Below, piece after piece: positions 1 through 8,094 of a DNA stretch of 15,112 bases. Numbering within the stretch: the first letter of the stretch is position 1; each line of letters opens with the position of its first letter. Origin of the DNA: Candidatus Flexifilum affinis (lineage in GTDB: Bacteria; Chloroflexota; Anaerolineae; Aggregatilineales; Phototrophicaceae); NCBI GenBank assembly GCA_016713325.1, contig JADJPJ010000091.1, forward strand, positions 1-15,112. The letters run 5' to 3'. Below the pieces are notes generated by a model. It was given only the letters and a program-made list of their open reading frames with translations. It was not told the origin of the DNA and did not search any database. The position numbers were made by a program, and so were the translations under genes.

Positions 1-665
1 GGGATCGTCTTCCAGATAATCGAGTCATTGTCGATCCCAACGGCGTTGATCTCGAAGATTTCCGCGACTTGCCAGCGCCGCCGTCAGCGCGAGAACAACT
101 TGGTCTAGTGGCGAAATTCAGCATAGGCTATATTGGTCACCTGTATCCCGGCAGAGGAGTCGAGCTTATTTTTGGCCTCGCAGCACAGCTTCCTCATCTT
201 CAGTTCTTGCTCGCTGGCGGAACTCAGGTTGACATTGACAATCTCAAAGCCAAGGCTTCCCAACAGAATCTGGACAACATTGTCTTCCTGGGATTTTTGC
301 CCAATCGCACGCTTCCACTTGTCTACGCTGCCTGTGACGTTCTCTTGATGCCTTACCAGCGAAAAATCGCGGTGTTTGGTGGAAAAGGCGACTCCTCCAG
401 CTACATGAGTCCAATGAAGATGTTCGAATACATGGCAAGCAGGCGAGTCATCCTCTCTAGCGACATCCCCGTCTTACGCGAGATCCTCAATGAAAGAAAT
501 GCTGTCCTTTGCGATCCAGAAAATGATACAGAATGGCGTGATGCCATTCTGCGCGCTGCTGCTGACTCTGCATGGTCAGCGCGCCTGGCGCAGCAGGCGC
601 GAGCAGGCAATGAAATACACACCTGGGAGATGCGCGCCAGACGCGCCCTGGAGGACATCCTCTAA
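1..665 (+). CDS. GT4-family glycosyltransferase, C-terminal part (5' end outside window)
   Basis: The frame is open from base 3, so the gene starts upstream; the first possible internal start (TTG at 69) is not a real start because coding similarity already runs through VDPNGVDLEDF before it. About 220 residues remain, the C-terminal Rossmann half of a GT-B fold. Visible family features are the post-linker strand and donor-binding loop IGYIGHLYPGRGVEL, the LAGG strand, FLGFLPN, and the SPMKMFEYM...SSDIPVLREIL stretch that carries the second glutamate of the EX7E region. The enzyme would transfer a sugar from a nucleotide-sugar donor to a glycan or lipid acceptor at the cytoplasmic face. Its stop codon TAA (663-665) directly abuts the ATG of the next gene, so the two are probably co-translated in a glycan operon. 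Acceptor and sugar cannot be told. No frameshift is visible, unlike its neighbours. Confidence 0.88.
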   Translation, partial: DRLPDNRVIVDPNGVDLEDFRDLPAPPSAREQLGLVAKFSIGYIGHLYPGRGVELIFGLAAQLPHLQFLLAGGTQVDIDNLKAKASQQNLDNIVFLGFLPNRTLPLVYAACDVLLMPYQRKIAVFGGKGDSSSYMSPMKMFEYMASRRVILSSDIPVLREILNERNAVLCDPENDTEWRDAILRAAADSAWSARLAQQARAGNEIHTWEMRARRALEDIL

Positions 666-1526
666 ATGACGAGTCGGTTTGAGCAGCATGAAGCTATCCC
701 CATTCCCGCGTGCAATCTCGGCCATACCACGACCCCGCGTTATAAGTGGAACAAGGATGGTTTCGACTATCTGCAATGCCCCACCTGCGGCTTGATCTGG
801 GTTAGCCCGCAGCTCACGGACCGCGCCGTTGCCCAGATTTATGCCTCCAGCTTCAAGAGCAAGCAGCAAGCGCACGAACGTCCTACGAACTTCCTCGCTT
901 ATCGCAGCCGACTGCGCCGGTTAGCGCCGTTTCGGCAGTACTCGCGCCTGCTCGACGTCGGCTGCTTTACGGGCAATTTTCTGCTCGCGGCGCAGGCCGA
1001 TGGCTGGCGAGACGTGGAAGGGACCGAGGTCTCGACGCCGGCGGTCGAGTTTGCCCGCTCCGCGTATGGGCTAAACATTCACGAGGGAGACCTCGGCTCG
1101 CTCGATCTTCCTCTAGACGCCTATGATGTCGTGACGCTGTCCGATGTCATCGAACATGTCAGCGACCCGCTAAGCACCATGCAGCGCGCCTATCAGCTCC
1201 TGCGTCCTGGAGGCGTCCTGTACATGGATACCCCCCATGTGATTAGCCTGCCCTACTTCGCGCTGAAGCAGCAATGGAGCGTGTTTTTTCCGTGGCATCG
1301 GACGCTTTTCACCGCGCGCAGTATGCGCACTGCATTAACCCAGGCTGGTTTTCACATTGACCATCTGAGCACGGTCGGCTTGCTGCCCTTCAGCACCTTC
1401 AACGCCTGGCAAGCCTATATGGCCGAAAGCAGTATCCAACACACCAGCGCAATCGCGCAGACCTCTTTTGTCCGCCAGCACAGGAACCGACTCCGTCCCT
1501 TGGCTGGTAGCGAAACGTGCCAGTGA
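666..1526 (+). CDS. Class I SAM-dependent methyltransferase with N-terminal zinc-ribbon-like segment
   Basis: The ATG at 666 follows the upstream stop with no gap, which supports translational coupling. A Cys-rich N-terminus (C16, then C38-P-T-C41 followed by GLIWVSPQ) resembles the small zinc-binding region before many glycan-cluster methyltransferases. The SAM-binding motif LLDVGCFTGNF lies at about residues 95-105, EGTEVS at about 118-123, and the post-motif LSDVIEHVSDP with LLRPGGVLYMDTPH at about 158-191. It probably methylates a sugar or sugar-nucleotide intermediate; the substrate is unknown. The last ~20 residues look out of frame. Frame 1 (about 1483-1555) reads a plausible PWLVAKRASELPFELLSALG, and frame 2 (1553-1603) reads FQIGAKLVVIASKR followed by TGA, the usual end of this family. 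The native gene therefore probably ended at 1603, just before the next gene's ribosome-binding site. Two one-base insertions would explain this. Confidence 0.85.
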   Translation: MTSRFEQHEAIPIPACNLGHTTTPRYKWNKDGFDYLQCPTCGLIWVSPQLTDRAVAQIYASSFKSKQQAHERPTNFLAYRSRLRRLAPFRQYSRLLDVGCFTGNFLLAAQADGWRDVEGTEVSTPAVEFARSAYGLNIHEGDLGSLDLPLDAYDVVTLSDVIEHVSDPLSTMQRAYQLLRPGGVLYMDTPHVISLPYFALKQQWSVFFPWHRTLFTARSMRTALTQAGFHIDHLSTVGLLPFSTFNAWQAYMAESSIQHTSAIAQTSFVRQHRNRLRPLAGSETCQ

Positions 1527-1615
1527 ACTTCCGTTCGAGCTCCTCTCCGCACTGGGCATTTCAGATCGGCGCTAAACTCGTCGTCATCGCAAGCAAACGC
1601 TGAAGGCTGGAAGTC

Positions 1616-2347
1616 ATGAACGCCGGTCGTTTCGATGTGTACATGCTGCTGGATCGCTATCTGCCGGTCATCGGCGGGACAGAGCTTCAGGCTTCTCGGC
1701 TGGCGGGGGCGCTTCAATCCCTCGGACACCGCCTTCATGTGGTCACACGCCGACTGACGGCGGACCTGCCGGCAGAAGAGATGCTCGACGGCATCCAGGT
1801 ACGCCGACTCTCGCCCATCGGATTGTCGCATGTGGCCAATGGGGTCATGGTGATGCGCATATTTCTGTATCTGGTCGCCCAGCGGCGCAGGTATCATCTG
1901 GTCCATGTCCACGGCGTCGGCCCGCTCGGACTGGCTGCGCTGCTGTCGACGAAGATCACCGGCAAACCGGTCCTCATTAAGGTTGCAGCCTATGGCAATC
2001 TGAGCCGCGTCGATCACGCTGGAGTTGTTCCCAACCGTTATACGCGCTTTGTGCGCCGCATCATACTCCCTCCGGCACTGTGGAACTGGTGGCTGCGTCA
2101 GGCATCCGCCATCGTCGTCCTGGGTCGCGAAACCTTGGACGAAGCGGTGGCTTTGGGTCTGGGGGATCGCACGGTGCATATCCCCAATGGTGTAGATACG
2201 TCGCGATTCTACCCCCTGCCGCTAACGGAGCGCATGGCCCTGCGGCGCAGACTCGGCATTGCCGATGAAGAGCGCATCCTGCTCTTCACAGGGCGACTGG
2301 TGCGGGGGAAGGATCCGATACAATCGTGGCGGCCCTGCCCGGACTGA
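1616..2347 (+). CDS. GT4-family glycosyltransferase, N-terminal portion of a frameshifted gene
   Basis: The ATG at 1616 has AAGG about nine bases upstream. Residues 19-25 (IGGTELQ) form the glycine-rich loop of the N-terminal GT-B domain, LVHVHG lies at about 97-102, and HIPNGVDTSRF at about 188-198 is the conserved domain-hinge motif. The C-terminal domain starts with LLFTGRLVRGK and then goes out of frame: in this frame it ends at 2347. In frame 1, bases 2311-2352 read DTIVAALPGLIEK, exactly what the family has at this place. One base appears to be missing near 2313-2316 and one extra near 2352-2356, so this piece and the one from 2357 are one enzyme of about 410 residues. It would act in the same glycan pathway as the flanking genes. 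Confidence 0.85.
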   Translation: MNAGRFDVYMLLDRYLPVIGGTELQASRLAGALQSLGHRLHVVTRRLTADLPAEEMLDGIQVRRLSPIGLSHVANGVMVMRIFLYLVAQRRRYHLVHVHGVGPLGLAALLSTKITGKPVLIKVAAYGNLSRVDHAGVVPNRYTRFVRRIILPPALWNWWLRQASAIVVLGRETLDEAVALGLGDRTVHIPNGVDTSRFYPLPLTERMALRRRLGIADEERILLFTGRLVRGKDPIQSWRPCPD

Positions 2348-2356
2348 TCGAGAAAG

Positions 2357-2854
2357 ATGCCAGGCATTCGCTTGTGGCTGGCGGGTTCTGGCGCGCTGCA
2401 AAGTGACGATGTCACCGAGGAGTTGCATCAAGCTGCGGCGCACCTGGGAGTTGCCGACAAGGTCCGTTTCCTGGGGGCGGTCAGCGACGTAGAGCAGGTT
2501 CTGCAAGCCGCCGATCTGTTCGTTTTCCCTTCCCATCGAGAAGGGATGCCAAATGCGCTCATCGAAGCCGTAACCTGTGGACTGCCCGTCATCGCCAGCG
2601 ACATCGACGGCGTGCGCGATGTTGTCGGCGATGAACATATCCGTTTTTTTCCGACGGGGGACACGCAGGCTTTGGCGGACGCAGTGCTTGACGCGTTTGC
2701 CTCCGCACAGGTGACGGCGATCAAGGCGGACCGGGCGCGGAACCATGTCGAAGCCACGTTTTCGCTGTCGTCAGTCGCCAGTCGATATGAGGCCGTCTAC
2801 CGGGCGCTCATCCTGAACGAAAGTCTGCAAACCATGCAGACCAGGGAGCGTTAA
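2357..2854 (+). CDS. GT4-family glycosyltransferase, C-terminal portion of the same gene
   Basis: This is the donor-binding half of the enzyme beginning at 1616 and returns to the same frame. It opens with MPGIRLWLAGSG, a mid-domain strand of the family, so the ATG at 2357 is not a natural start. Residues 62-70 (EGMPNALIE) form a complete EX7E motif with both glutamates, which contact the nucleotide-sugar donor; GLPVIASDIDGVRDVV follows. The C-terminal helix ends at TAA 2852-2854. The catalytic half is intact, which argues that the break is recent or an assembly error. A short open frame begins at ATG 2860, but nothing recognisable follows it. Confidence 0.82.
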   Translation: MPGIRLWLAGSGALQSDDVTEELHQAAAHLGVADKVRFLGAVSDVEQVLQAADLFVFPSHREGMPNALIEAVTCGLPVIASDIDGVRDVVGDEHIRFFPTGDTQALADAVLDAFASAQVTAIKADRARNHVEATFSLSSVASRYEAVYRALILNESLQTMQTRER

Positions 2855-3143
2855 GCCCAATGGCCGCAGATCGGGGAGATCTTTCCACTAGCGATAGTCA
2901 AGATAGAACGGGCTTGTCCACCTAAATCGGACCAGACTCACAACAGCATTTTCTAAGCTGGGCAAATACTACCTGCTCACTGCCCGCGGCACATATTCTC
3001 GCGACAATTGCTGCGGCCCTCCTTTTTGGGTGCACTATGCGCCCAGGTGCAGACAGACCAAAGCAAATGCAACTCTGTCTCCACCGTTTTTGCTCGTTTC
3101 TAGTTATTCTCACGCTCCCTATCCGATAGGTTGTATGCAGCGA
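2855..3143. other. Gene-poor stretch after the glycosyltransferase
   Basis: A 21-codon frame (ATG 2860 to TAA 2925, starting MAADRGDLSTSDS) begins six bases after the glycosyltransferase stop, where the next operon gene would be expected. Further on, a different frame reads a hydrophobic run (HILATIAAALLFGCT, about 2989-3033). These could be scraps of a decayed membrane protein of the glycan cluster, but no family is recognisable. The minus-strand open frame at 2922-3113 has no family features and is probably chance. Confidence 0.3.
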
Positions 3144-3383
3144 CTAAGAACTAAGTAGCGCTTCGAGTTCATCAAGCTCTCTTTGCAGCCTCACACACTC
3201 GATTCGTTCTTTGTTGGGTCTGTCACTCGTCCAATTTGCCAACGGATAGAGCGAAGCGATCTCCGCATCCAATCGAGCGATCATGGTCAAAATCACCTCA
3301 TGTTCATCTTCCTTGCTCCACGGTAGTTGTGGTGGCGTCCATTCATGGAGAGTATTAGGCTTTCTACGAAAGATTCTTGGCAT
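3144..3383 (-). CDS. Small hypothetical protein with C-terminal coiled coil
   Basis: A 79-residue protein starting at the ATG complementary to 3381-3383, with a purine-rich GAGAGGAAG ribosome-binding site four to five bases upstream. The N-terminus is basic (PRIFRRKP) and Trp/Pro-rich (HEWTPPQLPWSKEDEHE); residues 27-46 and 57-77 are predicted by eye to be helical with heptad-like Leu/Ile spacing (IECVRLQRELDELEALL). There is no signal peptide or membrane segment. The gene is on the strand opposite to the glycan genes and ends 83 bases from the IS3 left end. The family is not recognised. It may be an accessory gene of an older mobile insertion. The good ribosome-binding site and low-complexity-free sequence support a real gene. 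Confidence 0.6.
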   Translation of the reverse strand: MPRIFRRKPNTLHEWTPPQLPWSKEDEHEVILTMIARLDAEIASLYPLANWTSDRPNKERIECVRLQRELDELEALLSS

Positions 3384-3512
3384 CGATCTTCCTCTCTGAA
3401 CTTGCCTGTGTCAAATATACCAGAAATGGAGCTACCATACGCGCCTTGGGATCACACGCATTGAACTGTACTGACCCTCGCAGATTGGACAAAGGGCTAG
3501 ATGAAGTGATCT

Positions 3513-3770
3513 ATGTTTAAGAGGAGGATGACAGATGCGAACGAGTGTGAAGGCGCGTTCAAGTGACGGGCGGTGCTGGAACTGTTGAGCGGGGAGAACA
3601 CGGTCACGGAAGTGTGCCGGGAGTGCGAATTGACGGCACAAGTGGTCAACGACGGGAAAGAGCAGTTTCTGGCAGCCGCGTCGCAGGTGTTTGAGAAAGC
3701 CACCCCAGTAGCGGGAAAGCGGAGCGGTTCGCGGAGTCGGAGTAGTTGGTCGGGAAGCTGACGATGCAGC
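3513..3770 (+). pseudogene. IS3-family orfA remnant (helix-turn-helix transposase subunit)
   Basis: The ATG at 3513 starts MFKRRMTDAN, followed by an in-frame TGA at 3564-3566 exactly where orfA proteins read K-L-R-A-V-L-E. Beyond it the frame gives RAVLELLSGENTVTEVCREC and KEQFLAAASQVFEK, the helix-turn-helix part of IS3-family OrfA. A frameshift follows and another frame continues AERFAESE, stop, LVGKLTMQLEI, the leucine-rich end of OrfA. This is a nonsense-mutated, frameshifted remnant. Confidence 0.85.
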
Positions 3771-3789
3771 TGGAGATCACAATCAAGCC

Positions 3790-4640
3790 TTGCGCTTGCT
3801 GGATGAAACGTTGCCAAGAAACAGCAAGTCGTAATGAGGCTGCGAGAAGAGGTGTATTCGGTGGCTGACATCTGGGCGCGTAGCGGGTTAGCACGGAGCA
3901 CGTTCTAGCACGTTGTCGGTGAAGGCGAAAGCAGGTAACTGCGCCAAGCTCTACTGACACTGCCGGGCGAGTATCCGACCTATGGCTGTCGCCATCTGAC
4001 CGCGCTCTTGCGCTAAACGGGCTGGATGGTCAATAACAAGCGCATCCGGCTGCTGATGCAGCAGACGGGTTTGGAAGTGCGGTGAAAGCGGAAAACCCGC
4101 ACGACCAGCCCGACCGTCCCTTCCCGCATTGTCCCAACATGGTCAAGGGCGAGACTGCCTCCCGCGCCCGGAAGCGATCGAGTGGCGGACAGCGTTAACG
4201 TGCTTCTGGAGCATGGCTTTGTTGCTCTCCCCGCTGATGAATTTGATCACATGCGCCGTGCGCGGTTGGCATCTGATCCGGTCGCTGGATCAACACCGGA
4301 CGCTCCTGGCACTGAAACGGGCGCTGGCGGTCACTGCCTGCTAATCCATCACGGCAACTAAGGGCTTTTATGCATTCAAGCACTAAACCGACCTGTTGAA
4401 GGAAGCATACGTCCAGATCAGCAAGTCGGCAGTCGGCAAACCTGAAGACAACGGCTCTGCCGAGCGATTGAGGCGGATGATCAAAGAAGCGGAAGTCGCT
4501 CTGAGCACATATGCCGACTTTCATTACGCCTATCCGCGGAGCGCGATTTCTGGACGACGCGTATGCACACTCGCATTCACTCGGCCTGGAGCTATCTGAC
4601 GTCAGCTGAGTTTGAGGGCCACTGGTTGCTCCAGTAGCCA
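3790..4640 (+). pseudogene. IS3-family orfB remnant (rve/DDE transposase)
   Basis: Fragments in several frames match IS3 OrfB in order: EVYSVADIWARSGLARSTF, YPTYGCRHLTALLR, stop, TGWMVNNKRIRLLMQQTGL, then RGWHLIRSLDQ, YVQISKSAVGKPEDNG, and near the end YAYP and YLTSAEFE-like sequence in shifted frames. The region normally holding the first catalytic Asp (WVADITY) reads EWRTALT, and the second (HSDQG) reads SITATKG, so two of the three DDE residues are gone. Stops interrupt at several places. It is a dead transposase. Confidence 0.85.
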
Positions 4641-4757
4641 CCATCGATGCTAAAATAGGCACAGTAACTTTCGTGTCCAGCTTTTTGGGATCACGACAGC
4701 TGGCGGAATGATAACAAACGCGAGAAAAGAGCAGCTGAAGACTCCGAGAAAAACTCG

Positions 4758-5630
4758 ATGCCATCCTGGTACCTTAAGGCAGCACTTCAAGGCGCGATGT
4801 GCTTTCTGCCTCAAAGTCAGCGTCTTAATTACATTTTCAACGTCACGTTACGAAAGGCCTACAACTCGCGGAAGCGTCTTTGAGGCAAGCTGAATATATG
4901 TGCACAACACCTAGTAAACTTCCGCCGGTTCGCGTCAGACACGGACGAACCTAAGCATGTAGTTAGTCTGGGTACGGGATGGTTGCCGATTGTGCCAATC
5001 GGTATGTACTTGTCTGGGGTTAACCGCATAACCTCGCTAGATACTACCTCAACGCTAGAGGATAATGTTATCCGAGAGACGATTCAGCAGTTCTTGAGAT
5101 ACGCTGACGAAGGTAAGCTCATGGACTACTTGCCAAATCTACAGCTGGATCGAGTTGAAACGCTGCGCGCTGCGCGACTCCCACGCTCAAGCTGGCGCGG
5201 TTGCCTTGATGAGGGCGCTCAGAATCCGGCCGATTGTCGCGGATGCGCGTCATGTACAACTTCGGGGAGTGGATCCGATCGTCTCAGACGGCACATTGGA
5301 ACACATTGCGCCGCCCATACCTACTAGATATCTTTCGACATTTCCGCAAAATGGGTCCGCTGATGAGTCATTTGATCGATCTCTCTGATCATTATTCGCA
5401 CTTTGACCATCGGTTAACTCCGTACAACTTCTTGAGATATTCGTCAACTGTATGGCGCCTGTTCAACAATCGGTTGCATTACCAAAGTCGGCTGCGCGTG
5501 GCGGATTATCGCTACATTCATGGTTATTGAAGGGTTGGTAATTGCTGCGGAGTTCAACCGTTATTCCCAGCACGACCTGATTGTGACGGAGAGCTGGATG
5601 GTTTCTCGTCCCATTGGACAGCTATCCTGA
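4758..5630 (+). pseudogene. Decayed class I SAM methyltransferase, copy A
   Basis: The N-terminus starts at ATG 4758 (MPSWYLKAALQGAMCFLPQS), the counterpart of MPPWYIKATVQGAMALLPQS in copy B. In-frame TGA at 4881-4883 is followed in the same frame by KLNICAQHLVNFRRF, HVVSLGTGWLPIVPIG and YLSGVNRITSLD, the SAM-binding region. The acidic residue of motif I seen in copy B (VELGTGW) is Ser here. Frame 1 takes over near 5180 (ADARHVQL, DGTLEHIAP) and frame 2 near 5320 (MSHLIDLSDHYSHFD, YNFLRYSSTVWRLFNN). A deletion of about 20 codons precedes the C-terminus FNRYSQHDLIVTESWMVSRP, ending at TGA 5628-5630. With a nonsense codon, two frameshifts and a deletion, this is a true pseudogene. It lies 59 bases from the IS3 right end. 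Confidence 0.8.
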
Positions 5631-5738
5631 GGAAGAAGCGGCTCACAGTGATCGTGCCAGTACAAGCCAAACGCAATATTTCCCCAGAGTTCAGAATCAA
5701 CTCAGTTTCCTTGATCTGGAGTTTGGTGGAGGAGAGAA

Positions 5739-5858
5739 GTGACACAAGATCCTAACCGTTGGGCAGCCTCATCTGCCGCCGGACTACAGGGACCAGGTAG
5801 TGTCTCATACCAAGATGGAAATGACTATCGACCAGCTGAAAAACATTTCGCAGAATGA
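5739..5858 (+). CDS. Possible truncated small gene with strong ribosome-binding site
   Basis: A GTG at 5739 is preceded by GGAGGAGA, and opens 39 codons beginning VTQDPNRWAASSAAGLQGPG. From about 5800 the DNA instead makes sense in another frame as a transposase C-terminus, so only the first ~20 codons may be original: the start of a gene cut by an insertion. Function unknown; chance is a real alternative. Confidence 0.25.
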   Translation: MTQDPNRWAASSAAGLQGPGSVSYQDGNDYRPAEKHFAE

Positions 5859-5955
5859 ACACACCCGTCACCGCAGTCCGCTCAACTTCATGGTTCATCT
5901 TGTCGCTGTTCTGCTCGCCTATTGCTTTAAGCCCAACAAAGCATTGCTTGGCCGG
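5800..5955 (+). pseudogene. C-terminal remnant of a DDE transposase (second IS type)
   Basis: The frame reads MEMTIDQLKNISQNEHTRHR followed by SPLNFMVHLVAVLLAYCF and KPNKALL. The pattern E-H-x-R-H-R-S-x-x-N-F-x-V-x-L-x-A-x-x-x-A-Y, then KPxKxxL, matches the C-termini of a group of bacterial DDE transposases, which I associate with IS982-like or IS4-like families; the exact family is uncertain. Nothing of the catalytic core is visible upstream, so only the last ~50 codons remain. It differs from the flanking IS3 element and shows that this spot has taken several insertions. The frame runs on to a stop at 5989-5991. Confidence 0.55.
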
Positions 5956-6037
5956 GACAAGGTTCTCGTTCTTGATCCCGCTTATCCATAACTGACGTTA
6001 TATTGCAGAATCATCGCCTAACTGAGGGACTACCGAA

Positions 6038-7030
6038 GTGGCCGACTCAAAACAGTATCCGTTCGTAACCGTCATCATGCCGATTCGCAATGAGGCGCCA
6101 TACATCAAGTCTTCACTTGGTGCTGTACTGGACCAAACCTATCCCAGAGACCGAGTAGAGATCCTTGTTGTGGATGGGGTGAGCAACGACAACACGCTCG
6201 ACTACATTCTCGAGATGCCCGGAGCCGATCGGGTAACCATTATCTCCAACCCTCAACGCAGACAGGCATCCGCCCTGAATCTTGCCATTCCAAAGGCAAA
6301 GGGCGATATCGTTGTGCGGATAGATGGTCATACAATAATCGCTTCTGACTACTTAGAAGAGTGTGTCAAAGCGTTGGTCGAGATCACCGGTGCTCAGAAT
6401 GTCGGTGGCCCAATGAACCCGGTTGGCACCACTTCCGTCGGGAAAGCAATCGCCGCAGCCGGAAAAAGCGCTTTCGCTGTGCCAACAGCATTTCACGTCA
6501 GTGACAAAGCGCAGTTCACGGATACTGTTTACCTAGGCGCCTGGTGGAAAAGCACACTCGACCAGGTCGGCTTGTTCAACGAAACAGCCACGGCCAATGA
6601 AGATTACGAGTTCAACTACCGAATTCGCGCGGCTGGCGGGCAAATATACTTGAGCCCCCGCATACGATCAGCCTACTACGGGCGCCAGTCATTTCACGAT
6701 CTTTGGACACAGTATTTTAGGTATGGAATCGGCAAGGTGGAGATCCTGCGACTTTTTCCGAAGTCGCTCAAGTTTCGGCATCTGGTCGCGCCGGTGTTCT
6801 TGCTTGTCCTGATCGCGGGAGGTATCACAGCTCCGTTGCATTGGCTGCTACTTTCTCTTTGGGTGGGAGTGATAGCTGTCTATCTGGCAGCCAATCTTTT
6901 CTTTTCGTTTCGTGTTGCTCGACGAGTCGAGGCCAGTGTCTGGCTATGGTTGCCCGCCGTTTTTTTCGTCATCCATGTAGCGTGGGGAGCAGGTTTCTGG
7001 TTTGCATTACTAAAGAGACTCGTTGGTTGA
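6038..7030 (+). CDS. GT2-family membrane glycosyltransferase, ExoA-like
   Basis: An intact 330-residue enzyme. The GTG at 6038 is chosen because GAGGGAC lies about nine bases upstream and the family N-terminus (FVTVIMPIRNEAPYI) follows at residue 9. GT-A features are ILVVDGVSNDNT (42-53, nucleotide binding), DIVVRIDGH (90-98, the metal-binding DxD-like site, here D-G-H as in ExoA-type enzymes), ANEDYEFNYRIR (186-197, the ED acceptor/base motif) and the QYFRYGIGK region (225-233). Three hydrophobic segments at about 249-267, 270-291 and 300-325 would anchor it in the inner membrane. It would add a sugar to a lipid-linked exopolysaccharide repeat unit. It is the only full-length, unbroken gene between the two inverted arms. 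No co-directional functional neighbour remains. Confidence 0.9.
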   Translation: MADSKQYPFVTVIMPIRNEAPYIKSSLGAVLDQTYPRDRVEILVVDGVSNDNTLDYILEMPGADRVTIISNPQRRQASALNLAIPKAKGDIVVRIDGHTIIASDYLEECVKALVEITGAQNVGGPMNPVGTTSVGKAIAAAGKSAFAVPTAFHVSDKAQFTDTVYLGAWWKSTLDQVGLFNETATANEDYEFNYRIRAAGGQIYLSPRIRSAYYGRQSFHDLWTQYFRYGIGKVEILRLFPKSLKFRHLVAPVFLLVLIAGGITAPLHWLLLSLWVGVIAVYLAANLFFSFRVARRVEASVWLWLPAVFFVIHVAWGAGFWFALLKRLVG

Positions 7031-7067
7031 CTTCCAAATGCCTCAGTACAACTAAACCGAGCGTCGG

Positions 7068-7101
7068 AAAAAGGTGCAGTCCATCACCTTCCTGATGGAC
7101 T
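7068..7101 (-). terminator. Intrinsic terminator after methyltransferase copy B
   Basis: Read on the minus strand, AGTCCATCA-GGAAGG-TGATGGACT forms a perfect 9-bp stem with a 6-base loop (7101-7078), followed after GCACC by five T residues (7072-7068). It starts six bases past the stop codon of copy B at 7107. On the plus strand no T-run follows the stem, so it should act for the minus-strand gene; it also separates that gene from the convergent GT2 gene. Confidence 0.75.
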
Positions 7102-7106
7102 ACTCG

Positions 7107-8036
7107 CTACGAACCGACCGGACGCGATACCATCCAGCTTTCCGTTACAGACAGATCTGCGCGTTCGTACCGGTTAAACTCGGGCGCGATTTGTATTGAG
7201 TCAATGAATTCTGCGGCTGCCGTCCGGCTCTCTTCATTCACCACATGGAAGCCAGTGCGCGAGTGGATGTCGCGATAATCCGCTATGCGCAATCGATTCT
7301 GATAATGTAACCCATTGTTGAACAGGCGCCACTCGATAGAAGAAAACTTCAGGAAGTGATATGGAGATAATCGGCGATCGAAGTGTGAATAATGATCAGA
7401 AAGATCGATAAGGTGGCTCATTAATCCAGTTGACGCAAGTATTGTGCAAATTCTGGAAAATCTCAGAGAACTATCGGTGAGATATGTTCTAGTGTACTGT
7501 TTGAGATGACGAAATCGACCGCATCTAACTTAATTTGGCGTGCGTCGTCGACGAAATATGTGACCGATAACGATTTGAGTAATGCCGCTGCATCTTTTGT
7601 TTGTCCAGATGCCAGTACTGACCGCAACATTTCAACGCGCTCTAATTGCAGAGTTGGTAGTAGCAAACTTAGCTTACCTTTATCAGCATATTCTAAAAAC
7701 CGGTGAAGGATTTCATGGACAAGATTAGCCCGCAACAGGTGCGTGATATCTAGCGAAGTTATCCTTTCAACTCCTGACAAATACAAACAGATCGGGAGTA
7801 TTGGCAACCATCCTGTCCCAAGTTCGACCACGTGAAGTGGCAATTCATTCCCTGGCCCAAATTTGCGAAAGTTAGTTAGATGCCGGCTGCAAATCCTAAG
7901 TTTTTCGTCAAGAAAGGAATTCCCAAGCCTCAAACCTTTTTGTGATATGGCGCTGAAATGCATAGTTGAGGCGATGGCTTTGCGGCAATAGTGCCATCGC
8001 GCCTTGTACCGTCGCCTTGATATACCATGGTGGCAT
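7107..8036 (-). pseudogene. Class I SAM methyltransferase, copy B, two compensating frameshifts
   Basis: The natural start is the ATG complementary to 8034-8036 (MPPWYIKATVQGAMALLPQS, then HRLNYAFQRHITK). At the T5 run 7937-7941 the frame changes to give KGLRLGNSFLDEKLRICSRH and on through HVVELGTGWLPILPI (SAM motif I with Glu), YLSGVERITSLD (motif II) and DFVISNSTLEHI, which stops at 7463. Near 7470-7480 it returns to the first frame: SLRFSRICTILASTGLMSHL, DLSDHYSHFDRRLSPYHF, ending ESWMVSRPVGS at 7107. All motifs are present, so apart from two one-base indels it would be a full ~310-residue enzyme. It probably methylates a glycan-cluster product. An intrinsic terminator follows. It may be a functional gene misread by sequencing. 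Confidence 0.78.
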
Positions 8037-8094
8037 CGAATTTTCCTCGGAGTCTTCAGCTGCTCATTTTTGCGTTTGTTATCATTAAGCCAGC

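Larger units (their letters stand above)
3467..4698 (+). mobile_element. IS3-family insertion sequence, full length but decayed
   Basis: The element is about 1.23 kb. The left end reads TGTACTGACCCTCGCAGATT and the right end, reverse-complemented, TGTCGTGATCCCAAAAAGCT followed by GGACA; the two are imperfect inverted repeats starting TGT and both leading into TGGACA. Inside are remnants of orfA and orfB in the usual order. Flanks are ...TTGAAC and GCTGGC..., which give no target duplication. The second copy, at 8095-8500, does have one (GCT in its own orientation), so the left boundary of this copy has probably been changed by recombination. Transposition by this copy is not possible, because both reading frames are broken. 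Confidence 0.85.

Noticed and set aside
1415..2179. 254-codon minus-strand frame opposite the methyltransferase end and the GT4 gene
   Set aside because: No recognisable domain, and the plus strand holds well-conserved glycosyltransferase motifs over the same bases.
2922..3113. 63-codon minus-strand frame
   Set aside because: Cys/Arg-rich, no ribosome-binding site, no family features; probably chance.
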